A stretch of DNA of 26,356 bases. It comes from an uncultured Clostridia bacterium. GTDB lineage: Bacteria > Bacillota > Clostridia > UBA1381. Position numbers and translations under genes: made by a program. The notes beneath the pieces are model-generated. The model ran no database searches, had not been told where the DNA came from, and saw nothing but the letters and a program-made list of their open reading frames with translations. The stretch covers positions 1 through 26,356 of the forward strand of contig CAUGRT010000038.1 in NCBI GenBank assembly GCA_959602045.1, written 5' to 3'. Position 1 is the stretch's first letter. Every line of letters begins with the position of its first letter. Shown one piece after another: positions 1 through 8,870 of the stretch.

Positions 1-49
1 GGGTGACGGTAGGTTTTAACACACTTCTTTTTTCATATGCTACTTTACA

Positions 50-679
50 CTACCAACCGTTCAAAACAGAGCAATAAAGCAAAAATCCGTTCAGAATCAG
101 CTCCGCCGCATACAACGTAATCCGCACCATCGGCGAAACATGTCCATTTAAGACTTTCTCAAGTCCGACACAGCGTTTCCGCCAATGCATGAAAAGCCAC
201 AGCAAAAATGCCGCCGCGGCAAAAATCCATACAAAATACGTTGGCGCGAACAGCCAAAAAAATCCCGGAAAAAAAGCCGCAAAAATCAAAATATCCCACG
301 CCCTTTGCCGCGGACAGATGTTTTGCAGCATAAAATATAAAAAATTAAAAAACACGCTCGCGCCGATCAGCGAAGTTACCTCCGCAACTGCGGCATACTC
401 TCCGAAGCACAATCTCCCGATCCATCCCTCTCGAATGGATACCTCCGGGAATAGTGCCGAAAAATCAAACCAATTCACAGAATCATACAGACAAGTCCGG
501 ATATATGCCAACGCCGCTAAATACGTCAAGCCGACCGCAACCGAAAAAGCCGATATTTTCCACACCGTCTCCGCCGTGCTTTTCCGTATCCATTTCATCT
601 CGCGGCAAAAGCACAAAATCACGCCGAATGCCGCAAATAAAATGAGCAGACTTCCCAGTCCGCCGAAAAACATGCCCAT
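50..679 (-). CDS. Integral membrane protein of unknown function
   Basis: I do not recognise this family. The product, about 209 residues from the chosen start, is strongly hydrophobic, with roughly five to six membrane-spanning stretches separated by short basic or aromatic loops (for example a His-Trp-Arg-Lys-Arg loop near the C-terminal third). The frame runs 18 codons further upstream to an ATG at 733, but the ATG used here follows a good AAAGGATGG ribosome binding site, while the upstream one has only a weak GGGAA. It lies 82 nt downstream of nth on the same strand and probably ends the ABC/GldG/nth operon. No catalytic motif or signal peptidase site is visible, so no function is proposed. 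Confidence 0.7.
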   Translation of the reverse strand: MGMFFGGLGSLLILFAAFGVILCFCREMKWIRKSTAETVWKISAFSVAVGLTYLAALAYIRTCLYDSVNWFDFSALFPEVSIREGWIGRLCFGEYAAVAEVTSLIGASVFFNFLYFMLQNICPRQRAWDILIFAAFFPGFFWLFAPTYFVWIFAAAAFLLWLFMHWRKRCVGLEKVLNGHVSPMVRITLYAAELILNGFLLYCSVLNGW

Positions 680-761
680 AACCCCATCCTTTCCGAAATC
701 CGGGGGAATACAGCACGCTCTCAAGCATACCATATTCCCGTTTTTCTTTCACTGATAACGC

Positions 762-1394
762 TTATTGAACTCCCACACGCTTACATGCCGGACGAATCGT
801 GCAAACATCGCACTTGGGGCTTCTGGCAGTGCATACCGCGCGACCGTGATATACAAACTGATGACACAGCTTTAACTGACGTTCGGGCGGAATCAGCTTT
901 TTTAACTCCATCTCGATTTTTTCCGGCTCTTTATGGGTTGTCAGACCGATTCGATTCGTCAGCCGAATACAGTGCGTATCCACTACCACCGCCGGTTTCC
1001 CGAAAATATCACCCAAAACCAAATTTGCTGTTTTTCTGCCGGTTCCGGCAAGCGTCAGTAAATCCTCCATCGTATCGGGCACTTCGCCGCCATACACCTC
1101 AACCAGCCGCTTGCAGCATGCAATGATATTCTTGGACTTATTCTTATAAAATCCGGCAGAACGGATATACTCCTGCAATTCCAACAAATCCGCATCCGCA
1201 AAATCCTGCGCCGAACGATACCGCTTGAACAGCTCCTTTGTCACAATATTCACACGAGCGTCTGTGCATTGCGCACTTAATTGGGTGGCAATCAGCATCT
1301 CCAGCGGCGTTGAATAATTCAGGGAGCATTTGACCTCCGGATACGCTTCATCCATCAGCTGAAGCAAAAGCGTTACTCTTTCCTTTTTTGTCAT
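762..1394 (-). CDS. nth: Endonuclease III (DNA glycosylase/AP lyase)
   Basis: Base-excision repair enzyme that removes oxidised pyrimidines and cleaves the abasic site. The 210 residues match the usual length (about 211 in E. coli). The helix-hairpin-helix carries the catalytic lysine in GTGRKTA (about K121), followed by the catalytic aspartate in VVDTHCIRL (about D139). The C-terminus has the full iron-sulfur ligand set C-X6-C-X2-C-X5-C (about C188, C195, C198, C204). The hairpin reads LAGTGRK rather than the common LPGVGRK, a minor variation. I chose the ATG preceded by GGAG at 6-7 nt spacing; an ATG four codons upstream has no ribosome binding site. The start lies 27 nt after the stop of the DUF4340-type gene, so co-transcription with the ABC genes is likely. 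Confidence 0.96.
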   Translation of the reverse strand: MTKKERVTLLLQLMDEAYPEVKCSLNYSTPLEMLIATQLSAQCTDARVNIVTKELFKRYRSAQDFADADLLELQEYIRSAGFYKNKSKNIIACCKRLVEVYGGEVPDTMEDLLTLAGTGRKTANLVLGDIFGKPAVVVDTHCIRLTNRIGLTTHKEPEKIEMELKKLIPPERQLKLCHQFVYHGRAVCTARSPKCDVCTIRPACKRVGVQ

Positions 1395-1421
1395 AACAAT
1401 CTCCATTTCACAATGACCGTT

Positions 1422-2795
1422 TTACGGTTTTTCTGTCGCCTGCGGATCGTTTTGCAATGCCGAAACCGCATTGTCCAGATTCTTTTTCAGAATCACAAAC
1501 CGACTCCCATCGCTGCACTGTACCAAATAATTCCGTTCATCATATTCAAAATATTCGTTTACCGATTTTTTTCCGTCCGTAAACTCAAAGGTAACCGTCG
1601 CAATCTTCTTCCCGGCTTTTTTCTCCCCTGCTTCGCCGGTGAACCGAATCCCGATCACCTGCTGATAAGCCTTCTTAAAGGCATCCTCATCGATCGTCTT
1701 TCCGTCTTTCATGTAAACGGGATCGCTCTTGCTGCGATCAATTTGCAGCGTCTGCTCCGTATCGCGATACTGAACCGTCACTTTGGATACATCGTCAATC
1801 TGATAAATGTGTGCAAATTTCGAGATATATTCAAACGGCACAAAATCCGCCGCCAGTTTCAGCCAGGACGATGAAAGCGTAATGATTCGGTTTTGACCGT
1901 CCACCACCGCATAAACGTTTCCGTCATGATCGGTATTGCCCAGGGAAATGGTTTTTGTTCCATCCGTATCAGTGATGCGCAGTGTATATTTCCCGATTCC
2001 GTATTGGCTGCTGTTTGCCGTTGAATCCTCCACAACCGAAATCGCGGTAATTTCGGAAAGATTCTCGAACAGCTTTGCGAATTTCTCATCCGATATATAG
2101 CAATAATACGGATCCGTCATAACCCATCCGCCCGCGGAAGTATCTCCGAGCGTATCGGAATCATTTTTTAACCGCATTTTAACCTTATTTTTGCCGTTTT
2201 CATCAATTTCAAACGCCGAAACAGAATTATAGTCCACCTTTGCCACCGACAAATTCCGATAATCCGAAACCTTACGCAGATAGCGTTCCGCCGTACCCGA
2301 AGCGATCAGATAGACAGTTTTTCCATCCTCTCCGATACAATAATATCCATCGCCCGTCGGTGTTTTATCACCGATTTTCAGCGTGTGAACCGATGAATTG
2401 TTCATAGTTGCCGTAACGGTGCAGGCAGGCTGCGCCAATCCGTATGCCGCCAAATCGTCCGATGCCTGAATCGTCTGCGTTGCCGTTAGGTTTTCAAGAC
2501 TTTTAAAGACGCTTTCCAACTGCGATGATGATAAATCCGCGTTCTCATAGCCTCGGATCGTATATCCGTCATCCTTTCGGATAATCGTATACGTTTCCGA
2601 TGGATTGTGGATTTCCATCGACGTTAAATCATCCGATTTCAGTGCCATAACAACAATCTCCGCCTTTGCCGTCGGTGTGGGTTCGGCAGAGGAATCCTCC
2701 GCCGGTTCCCATTTTACCGCAAAAAAGTAGCCTAATGCCAAAACCGCGATTGCCGCAACTGACAAAATAATATTTCGTACTAATTTTTTATTCAT
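1422..2795 (-). CDS. DUF4340-type membrane-anchored protein of a GldA/F/G-like ABC system
   Basis: A 457-residue protein with one N-terminal membrane anchor (about residues 8-27) and a short Glu/Thr/Pro/Ala-rich segment. A large extracytoplasmic part follows, with repeated patterns such as LKIGDKT..G..YYC and ISLGNTDHDGNVYAV, which look like the recurring beta units of DUF4340 proteins. That family usually accompanies GldG-like proteins and ABC-2 transporters; its biochemical role is not known. The start codon overlaps the stop of the upstream GldG-family gene as TAATG, so the two are translationally coupled. The family call rests on recognised pattern and gene order and is fairly secure; the function is open. 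Confidence 0.85.
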   Translation of the reverse strand: MNKKLVRNIILSVAAIAVLALGYFFAVKWEPAEDSSAEPTPTAKAEIVVMALKSDDLTSMEIHNPSETYTIIRKDDGYTIRGYENADLSSSQLESVFKSLENLTATQTIQASDDLAAYGLAQPACTVTATMNNSSVHTLKIGDKTPTGDGYYCIGEDGKTVYLIASGTAERYLRKVSDYRNLSVAKVDYNSVSAFEIDENGKNKVKMRLKNDSDTLGDTSAGGWVMTDPYYCYISDEKFAKLFENLSEITAISVVEDSTANSSQYGIGKYTLRITDTDGTKTISLGNTDHDGNVYAVVDGQNRIITLSSSWLKLAADFVPFEYISKFAHIYQIDDVSKVTVQYRDTEQTLQIDRSKSDPVYMKDGKTIDEDAFKKAYQQVIGIRFTGEAGEKKAGKKIATVTFEFTDGKKSVNEYFEYDERNYLVQCSDGSRFVILKKNLDNAVSALQNDPQATEKP

Positions 2796-4204
2796 TACAG
2801 ATTCCTCCTGCGGATAAAGACCACAACGCCGGCTGCGATAATCAGCAGCGGCAGAACCCCCAGAACCAGAATGGATACAACGGTTGCCTGCGCCTGGGTG
2901 ATGGTCAGCATGGAGTCACTGACGGATTTCGGATGAATATCCAACGCCGATGAACTCTCTGTCATATAAGCAACGCTGTTCAGCATAAAATCACCATTTG
3001 CATAATTGCTCTGCGTCAGAATCCCATCCGTTTCCACCGCCGCAAGAGATCCGAGTACCAGCATATTGGCGGCTTGATTCTCCGAATTATACCGAACCGT
3101 CAAAACGCCGACATCCAAAGGCCCTTTATGATCGCCCTCCGCATATTCCGCAGACTGCGCTGAAAGGTCAACCTTTCCCCATGAATCCGATGAGGTTTTC
3201 AGAATACTCTGAATCTGTGCCGAATAAGTATTGTTTTCATTCACCGTAATGCTTCTGGGCATCGGTGCAAGGAAACTGATCTTCTGCTTAATCAGATTAT
3301 CGGTAAAATCGCAGCTCTGCATTTCCGGAGCCGGAATTGTACCGCCATACGCAGAGCGATATGCGCGTGTTGCGTTGCTCTCGATTACATAGTCATTCTC
3401 AATGGTAATTCCCCAATCTGCCAGATATTTCGCGAGCGTTGACGGAATTTCCACACCCGGCTGCGGTGCAAGGAACAGGATATCGCCGCCTTTATCGACA
3501 TAATTGTCAATCGCGTCAATCTCCGCCGCAGTGAAATCCTTTGTCGGCGCTGCAATAACCAGCAATGAAGTGTCGTCCCCGATGGATGCGGATGATAGAT
3601 TCACCGTATTGCAGGAATATCCCTCATTTTTGAAAAGTTCTGTCAGATTGGAGCAATCATCCTCGCTGTGCCCCTCGGTAAAAAGAATATTCATCTTATT
3701 GCCGCTGCCCGTTACCTGGATCACCGCACCGGTAATTTTGCGCTCCATATCAATATAAACCGCATTCGTCTGGGTCTGGGAATACAAATCATTAAAGGAA
3801 ACGACCTTGAATTTATCCCCACAGGTTACAATAATACTGCCGACCTCAATCGTATCCCCGTTTGATTCGTATTTCTTAACAAAGCTGGGATCGTTATAGG
3901 GATCAATATACGAAACCTTGAATTGATCCGAAAGCGCGGAATATTTGGAAAGATACTCACGCACATAATCTATGTATTTGTTGGATAGGCTTTCGGGAAT
4001 CAGCGCATAGACATCCACCTCGGAAGAAAGCTGCTCCATCGCAGATTTGGTCTGATCCGAAAACTCATAAATCCGTTCACGCGTCATGTCCAGCTTTATC
4101 GGCTTTTTTTCCGAAATGACCTGAACAATCAGATTCAGTAAAATCACGCATACCAACACTGCAACCGTAGTCAGCGCGGCATTTAGCTTTAATTTATTTT
4201 TCAT
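2795..4204 (-). CDS. GldG-family extracytoplasmic subunit of an ABC system
   Basis: A 469-residue protein with an N-terminal membrane helix (about 10-30), a long GldG/IFT52-like soluble region and a C-terminal membrane helix (about 440-463) followed by RRRNL. The segment with MNILFTEGHSEDDCSNLTELF and then LLVIAAPTKDFTAAEIDAIDNYVDKGG is typical of the ABC_transp_aux/GldG family. In Bacteroidetes GldG works with GldA and GldF in gliding. In Clostridia the same three-gene set occurs without gliding, and its substrate is unknown. The gene is 45 nt downstream of the permease and overlaps the DUF4340-type gene by one base. The family is seen in the sequence; a partnership with the adjacent ATPase and permease is inferred from order. 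Confidence 0.9.
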   Translation of the reverse strand: MKNKLKLNAALTTVAVLVCVILLNLIVQVISEKKPIKLDMTRERIYEFSDQTKSAMEQLSSEVDVYALIPESLSNKYIDYVREYLSKYSALSDQFKVSYIDPYNDPSFVKKYESNGDTIEVGSIIVTCGDKFKVVSFNDLYSQTQTNAVYIDMERKITGAVIQVTGSGNKMNILFTEGHSEDDCSNLTELFKNEGYSCNTVNLSSASIGDDTSLLVIAAPTKDFTAAEIDAIDNYVDKGGDILFLAPQPGVEIPSTLAKYLADWGITIENDYVIESNATRAYRSAYGGTIPAPEMQSCDFTDNLIKQKISFLAPMPRSITVNENNTYSAQIQSILKTSSDSWGKVDLSAQSAEYAEGDHKGPLDVGVLTVRYNSENQAANMLVLGSLAAVETDGILTQSNYANGDFMLNSVAYMTESSSALDIHPKSVSDSMLTITQAQATVVSILVLGVLPLLIIAAGVVVFIRRRNL

Positions 4205-4249
4205 TGATCGAAACTCCTCTTTTTTGAATTGGACAGGTACGTCCTCGCT

Positions 4250-4954
4250 TTATGAATACCGCCGTCTGTTGACCGATTGCACTGTCAGAAACAGAAAAAC
4301 GAAAATGAAGCTCAGAAAATAGATGACGTTCGCCAAATTCAAAACGCCGGTCTGAAATTCATTATAGCGTTTGAAAATCAACAGTGCATTCACAATTCCG
4401 CTTAAAATCGGATTGGAAATTCCCGAAGTAAGATTCTCCAAAAAGCTTAGTACCAGCAGCACTCCAAACGTCAGAATTGCGGCAATCATCTGGTTTTCCG
4501 TTAGCGAAGAGATGAATAATCCGATTGATATTAACGCTCCCCACATCAGAATAAAGCCGAAATATCCGCCGACACATTCGGAAAGTGCCGGATCCCCGAA
4601 AATGAAAAGGATAATCGGGAAAATCAAGGATATGGCAAGCGAAATTAAAAATACACATACCGCCGCAAGATATTTCCCCAAAACGATTTCATGTACCTTC
4701 ACCGGCGCGGTCAGCAAAAGCTGATCGGTCTTTTTATTCTTTTCCTCCGATAACAGCCGCATCGTTAAGATGGAGATCAAAAAGAGGAAAATGACATTCA
4801 CGTTCGAAAACAGCGCAAATACATTTGCTACACCGTAAACAATAGAATTCATGACAAAGAAAAATGCGTTCAAAAATAGAAACACTGCCATAAACACATA
4901 ACCGAGCGGCGACAAAAAGTAGCTCCTCAGTTCTCTTTTTAATATTGCAATCAT
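4250..4954 (-). CDS. ABC-2 type permease, GldF-like
   Basis: A 234-residue permease with about six membrane segments. It begins MIAILKRELRSYFLSPLGYVF, as ABC-2/GldF permeases do: a short cytoplasmic amphipathic start with an arginine pair, then a Ser-Pro-Leu-Gly motif before the first helix. The loop after helix two contains MRLLSEEKNKKTDQLLLTAP, the conserved cytoplasmic element thought to contact the ATPase. Its start codon overlaps the ATPase stop as ATGA, a 4-nt coupling. It should form the membrane part of the transporter with the upstream ATPase. The substrate cannot be read from the sequence. Confidence 0.92.
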   Translation of the reverse strand: MIAILKRELRSYFLSPLGYVFMAVFLFLNAFFFVMNSIVYGVANVFALFSNVNVIFLFLISILTMRLLSEEKNKKTDQLLLTAPVKVHEIVLGKYLAAVCVFLISLAISLIFPIILFIFGDPALSECVGGYFGFILMWGALISIGLFISSLTENQMIAAILTFGVLLVLSFLENLTSGISNPILSGIVNALLIFKRYNEFQTGVLNLANVIYFLSFIFVFLFLTVQSVNRRRYS

Positions 4955-6003
4955 TGTCCGTTCTCCTCCGTTTCATTTTCTGCCGATTCCAAAGCTTCCT
5001 CTGCCGCCGGCTCTGCATTTTCCTCTGCAATCTCCGGCAATTCCGAAGTTTCCGAAATATCGCTGTCCTCGGTATACTGTCTGAATACATCCTCAATCGA
5101 CTGTGTGGTACTGTAAAATTCCAGAAGCCCGATTCCGGCAGCCGCAAACGCCCCGGAAATTTCACTGCGCCGATCCTCCTCACGCGGAACGATAATCGTA
5201 AATGCAGCGCCATCTTCCGCATCAGCCGGCTCATACGCTACGCCCAGCTGCTCCAAAACCGCAGTACAGGCTTCAGCCTCCGCCGCCAACAGAATCCGGT
5301 ATGTATTATTCTCGCCGTTTTCAAGATTCTCCAGCGTATCGCATGCTTTGATACGGCCTTTGTTGATAATTACAACCTTATTGCAGACCGCCGTAACCTC
5401 CTGCAAAATATGCGTACTCAAAATAACCGTACGCGAGGTACCGAGGTGACGAATCAAATCCCGTATTTCCATAATCTGCGCCGGGTCAAGTCCTGCGGTC
5501 GGCTCGTCCAAAATCAAAACATCCGGATTTCCGAGCAGCGCCTGTGCAATCCCGACACGCTGCTTATATCCCTTGGATAGATTCTTAATCATACGCTGCG
5601 CCACGTCCTGAATTTTCACAAGCTCCATACATTCGGCAATGTGCTGCTCCTTTTCTTCCTTTTTGCCGCCGCATTTCTTGAGATCATAAACGAAATTCAG
5701 ATATTCTATAACCGTCATATCCGTATAAAGCGGCGGAATCTCCGGCAAATATCCAATTTTCTTTCGTGCCTCTAACGGATTTTCCAGCGTATGAATCCCA
5801 CAGACCGAAACATCGCCGCTGCCCGGCGACAGATACCCTGTAATGATATTCATGGTCGTTGATTTTCCGGCTCCGTTCGGACCGAGGAAACCGACAATTT
5901 CGCCGCGGTCAACCGAAAAGGAAACGTCATCCAAAACCTTCTTTCCACCGTAGCTTTTGCAAAGCGCGCAAACCTCCAGTGCCTTTATTTCTGCATTGTC
6001 CAA
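4951..6003 (-). CDS. ABC transporter ATP-binding protein, GldA-like
   Basis: A 350-residue ATPase, first gene of the operon. Walker A GPNGAGKST is at 41-49, the signature LSKGYKQ at about 142, Walker B VLILDEP at about 163-168 and the H-loop histidine in STHILQ at about 198. The Q-loop region reads GYLPEIPPLY, with Pro-Glu in place of the usual Gln, as in GldA relatives. The last 40 or so residues form a very acidic Glu/Ala-rich tail, unusual for the family and probably disordered. The start is a TTG with a strong AGGAGG seven bases upstream; no nearby ATG fits better. A consensus sigma-A-type promoter lies about 100 nt upstream. Confidence 0.94.
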   Translation of the reverse strand: MDNAEIKALEVCALCKSYGGKKVLDDVSFSVDRGEIVGFLGPNGAGKSTTMNIITGYLSPGSGDVSVCGIHTLENPLEARKKIGYLPEIPPLYTDMTVIEYLNFVYDLKKCGGKKEEKEQHIAECMELVKIQDVAQRMIKNLSKGYKQRVGIAQALLGNPDVLILDEPTAGLDPAQIMEIRDLIRHLGTSRTVILSTHILQEVTAVCNKVVIINKGRIKACDTLENLENGENNTYRILLAAEAEACTAVLEQLGVAYEPADAEDGAAFTIIVPREEDRRSEISGAFAAAGIGLLEFYSTTQSIEDVFRQYTEDSDISETSELPEIAEENAEPAAEEALESAENETEENGQ

Positions 6004-6101
6004 AGCAATACCTCCTAATCTTACAGGCGATTGCCCCGTGGAACAACCGCCTGATTTTGTTCTGTTATGTAATTTAAAATTATCATGAATTGATTAAGGT
6101 T

Positions 6102-6130
6102 ATTGTACTATAAATTCAAGCGTTTGTCAA
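6102..6130 (-). promoter_or_regulatory. Promoter of the ABC/GldG/nth operon
   Basis: Read on the minus strand this is TTGACA, a 17-nt spacer and TACAAT: a perfect -35 and a one-mismatch -10 at ideal spacing. It is the only strong promoter seen between the divergent symporter gene and the ATPase start. It gives a leader of roughly 90 nt ending in AGGAGG. Confidence 0.85.
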
Positions 6131-6252
6131 TATTGGCAAACCGGATACAGCGTCCAAATGAGTGAACTTTCTGCAAACTTTATTAACAATTCATGAACAT
6201 TTCAACATCCTCAATCAAATGGAAATTTTTTTATAATTTTTCCCGGAAAATA

Positions 6253-6281
6253 TTGAAATTTTTTGATCGTTATGCTATAAT
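6253..6281 (+). promoter_or_regulatory. Promoter of the putP-like symporter gene
   Basis: TTGAAA, 17 nt, then TATAAT, with an extended -10 (TGC just before TATAAT). Transcription would start near 6288, leaving a leader of about 135 nt. That leader contains short GC-rich foldbacks, for example GAC-GCAT-GTC inside a CCG/CGG pair around 6380-6402, which match no riboswitch class I know. Confidence 0.85.
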
Positions 6282-6422
6282 AGAAAGAACACTGCATAAA
6301 TTAGGGGGGATTGGGCGGCACATCACAGGAACGCGGCTGTTTTTCGGCTGCGGAATTTCAAAAAAACACTTAGGATTGACCGCAGGACGCATGTCGGCGG
6401 CAGAGAAAGGAATGGTATCAAA

Positions 6423-7958
6423 ATGATTAATTCATCAACAGTATGTATTATGTTGACGATTGTGGTATATTTAATCGGAATGCTGCTGATTGGAGTATAT
6501 TTTACAAAGAAAAACAATTCAACATCGGATTTCTATTTGGGCGGAAGAACGCTCGGACCGCTCGTTACGGCGATGAGTGCGGAGGCATCCGACATGTCGG
6601 GGTATTTGCTGATGGGACTTCCGGGACTGGCGTATTTGTCGGGTCTGGCGGATGTCGGCTGGACAATAATCGGTCTTGCGGCAGGTACATATTTAAACTG
6701 GCTTTTAACATCCAGAAGACTTCGCCGGTACACGCATCTTTTAGACGCAATCACACTGCCGGAATTTTTCTCAAAGCGTTTTCATGATAAAAAGAATATT
6801 TTATCGCTTATTGCTGCGATCATTATTATCGTTTTCTTTATTCCGTATACGGCTTCGGGTTTCGCTGCGTGCGGTAAGCTGTTTTCATCCTTATTCGGAA
6901 TCAATTACTTAGGCGCAATGCTGGTTTCCGCCGTGGTTATCGTCGGATATACGGCTGCCGGAGGATTTTTGGCGGCGTCCATCACCGACTTTATCCAGAG
7001 CATCATTATGACGGCGGCAATCTTTGCAATTTTGATTTTTGCGACCGTAACAGCCGGCGGTGTCGGTGCGGTAACGGAAAATGTAAGCTCATTGAACGGC
7101 TTTCTTTCAATGACCCAATCCTACTCACCGGATACGGGAGCAAGCACCTCATATAATCTTCTGCATATTATTACGACCGTTTCATGGGGTCTGGGATATT
7201 TCGGTATGCCGCATATTCTGCTGCGGTTCATGGCAATCAATGATGAAAAGAACTTAAAGCTGTCAAGACGCGTGGCTTCGATCTGGGTTGTGATTGCAAT
7301 GGCGGTTGCCGTTTGTATCGGTGTTTCGGGAAGAGCCTTAAGCCAGACAGGAATCATCCAGACGCTCGCCAATGCGGATACGGAAACCATTATCATCCGC
7401 ATTGCACATCTCTTATCGGAATACGGAATTTTCCCGGCATTGATTGCCGGCTTGGTGCTTTCCGGTATTTTGGCAAGTACGATGTCCACCGCCGATTCAC
7501 AGCTTCTGGCGGCAGCTTCAAGCGTATCGCAAAATATTTTACAGGAAAAGATGAAATTGCAGCTGACAACAAAGCAAAGCATGCTTGCCGCAAGAATTAC
7601 GGTTATCGCGATCGCGGTTTTGGGCGTTATTATTGCAAGAAACCCCGAAAGCTCGGTATTCGGTATCGTATCGTTTGCCTGGGCAGGCTTCGGAGCCGGA
7701 TTCGGTCCGGTTGTAATCTGCTCGCTGTTCTGGAAGCGTACAACACTTCCCGGCGCGATCTCCGGTATGGCTGCCGGCGGTATCATGGTTTTTGTCTGGA
7801 AATATCTGATTAAGCCGATCGGCGGAGTGTTCGGCGTTTATGAGCTTCTTCCGGCATTTATCGTGAGCATTGCGATCATTGTGGTTGTAAGCTTGCTGAC
7901 AAAGCAGCCAAGCGCAGAAATTATTGAGGAATTTGAAAAAGTCAGAAAAGGCGCATAA
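6423..7958 (+). CDS. putP: Sodium/proline symporter (SSS family)
   Basis: A 511-residue transporter of the solute:sodium symporter family that imports proline with Na+. The N-terminal part (about residues 35-78) carries STSDFYLGGRTLGP, SAEASDMSGYLLMGLPG and AYLSG, close to the diagnostic PutP region with its sodium-binding Asp/Ser. About thirteen hydrophobic helices can be traced and the length matches E. coli PutP (502). STADSQLLAAASSVSQ at about 355-370 is the conserved later sodium-site helix. AAAGGA lies upstream of the ATG. The gene stands alone between its own promoter and terminator. Proline is the best substrate call by similarity, but other SSS substrates cannot be fully excluded. 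Confidence 0.92.
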   Translation: MINSSTVCIMLTIVVYLIGMLLIGVYFTKKNNSTSDFYLGGRTLGPLVTAMSAEASDMSGYLLMGLPGLAYLSGLADVGWTIIGLAAGTYLNWLLTSRRLRRYTHLLDAITLPEFFSKRFHDKKNILSLIAAIIIIVFFIPYTASGFAACGKLFSSLFGINYLGAMLVSAVVIVGYTAAGGFLAASITDFIQSIIMTAAIFAILIFATVTAGGVGAVTENVSSLNGFLSMTQSYSPDTGASTSYNLLHIITTVSWGLGYFGMPHILLRFMAINDEKNLKLSRRVASIWVVIAMAVAVCIGVSGRALSQTGIIQTLANADTETIIIRIAHLLSEYGIFPALIAGLVLSGILASTMSTADSQLLAAASSVSQNILQEKMKLQLTTKQSMLAARITVIAIAVLGVIIARNPESSVFGIVSFAWAGFGAGFGPVVICSLFWKRTTLPGAISGMAAGGIMVFVWKYLIKPIGGVFGVYELLPAFIVSIAIIVVVSLLTKQPSAEIIEEFEKVRKGA

Positions 7959-7966
7959 AACGATAG

Positions 7967-8000
7967 GGGACGATCTAAAAATCGTCCCTTATTTTTTATT
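7967..8000 (+). terminator. Intrinsic terminator after putP
   Basis: GGGACGAT, a 6-nt loop and ATCGTCCC, followed by TTATTTTTTATT. The perfect 8-bp stem with a U-rich tail starts nine bases after the symporter stop codon. Confidence 0.93.
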
Positions 8001-8029
8001 CCGCCAATCAGTTCGGCACCTCCGGACGG

Positions 8030-8058
8030 TTGACAAGTTTCATCAAATATGCTATAAT
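8030..8058 (+). promoter_or_regulatory. Promoter of the LytTR two-component operon
   Basis: TTGACA, 17 nt, TATAAT with an extended -10 TG: a full consensus, so the regulator and kinase are probably expressed constitutively at a fair level. The -10 context ATGCTATAATA is nearly the same as at the putP promoter. No direct repeat like the one upstream of the SLH-CAP gene is seen here, so no autoregulation is proposed. Confidence 0.88.
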
Positions 8059-8168
8059 AAAATTATCAAAATTTGAGGTCTTTCCTGCCGGCCTGCCTCT
8101 CGGACAGAAGCATGACAGGCGGCAAAAATGCGGAAATCCCACGGAAAAGAAATAGAGGATTCAGACTC

Positions 8169-8870
8169 ATGAGAATAGCGATCTGCGACGACTTAAAAAC
8201 AGAAAGACAAAAAGCCATAGACGCGCTGCAAACAGTAATCAAGAATTTTTCGATAACCGAATTTGACGACGGAAACGAGCTTTTAAAAAGCCATGCCTTA
8301 CTTCCGTATGATCTCATCATTCTGGATATTCTGATGCCGAAAATCAACGGAATTGATATGGCGGCTATTCTTCGGAAAACCGACACCAAAACCCCGGTTA
8401 TCTTTATATCTACCAGTGAGGAATTTGGCGTTCAGAGCTATCGCGTCCTTGCTTTTGACTATCTTTTAAAGCCGATTGACACAGAACAGCTGAAATCCTG
8501 CATGAAACAGCTTTTCTCACATCAGAAAAAGAAGCAGTATCTTACGGTCATTTATTCCGGAATCCGAACAAAAATCCTTTTATCCAACATTCAATGCATG
8601 GAAAGCAATCTTCGGAAGATTATTATTACCTTATCGGAAAACCGCGAAATTGAAATCAGCGGAAAGCTTACGAATTTTGAGGAATTTTTACTGGCACACG
8701 GTTTTTGCCGCTGTCATAAAAGCTATCTTGTCAACATCGAGCATATCGACAGCATTGACGGCGATACGTTTTATCTTACGGGCGGCAAAGCCATAAAAAT
8801 TTCAAGAACTTATCTGCAAAGTGCAAAAGAGGCATACTTTGACTATGTTTTCTCGGCGGAGGTACAGTGA
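8169..8870 (+). CDS. LytTR-family response regulator (AgrA/LytR type)
   Basis: A 233-residue regulator. The N-terminal receiver has the acidic pair D7-D8 (CDD), phosphoacceptor D53 in ILDILMP, switch S/T at 81-82 and K101 in LLKPID. The C-terminal LytTR DNA-binding domain (about 125-230) contains the family pattern GFCRCHKSYLVNIEHID and ISRTYLQ. The frame is open 32 codons further upstream, but MRIAICDD is the usual family start and has AGAGGA nine bases before it. The stop overlaps the kinase start. LytTR regulators bind paired direct repeats with a period near 21 nt; a repeat of period 20 lies just past the kinase gene, by the first SLH gene. Confidence 0.95.
   Translation: MRIAICDDLKTERQKAIDALQTVIKNFSITEFDDGNELLKSHALLPYDLIILDILMPKINGIDMAAILRKTDTKTPVIFISTSEEFGVQSYRVLAFDYLLKPIDTEQLKSCMKQLFSHQKKKQYLTVIYSGIRTKILLSNIQCMESNLRKIIITLSENREIEISGKLTNFEEFLLAHGFCRCHKSYLVNIEHIDSIDGDTFYLTGGKAIKISRTYLQSAKEAYFDYVFSAEVQ

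Noticed and set aside
189..755. Long plus-strand frame opposite the first membrane protein gene
   Set aside because: It lacks a ribosome binding site and lies opposite a minus-strand frame with a good start and clear membrane helices; its composition is that of an antisense shadow.
6289..6422. Riboswitch in the putP leader
   Set aside because: Some GC-rich foldbacks are present, but no conserved riboswitch signature is recognised, so only the leader is noted.
7121..7786. 221-codon minus-strand frame inside putP
   Set aside because: It is fully contained in a well-recognised symporter gene and shows no family pattern.
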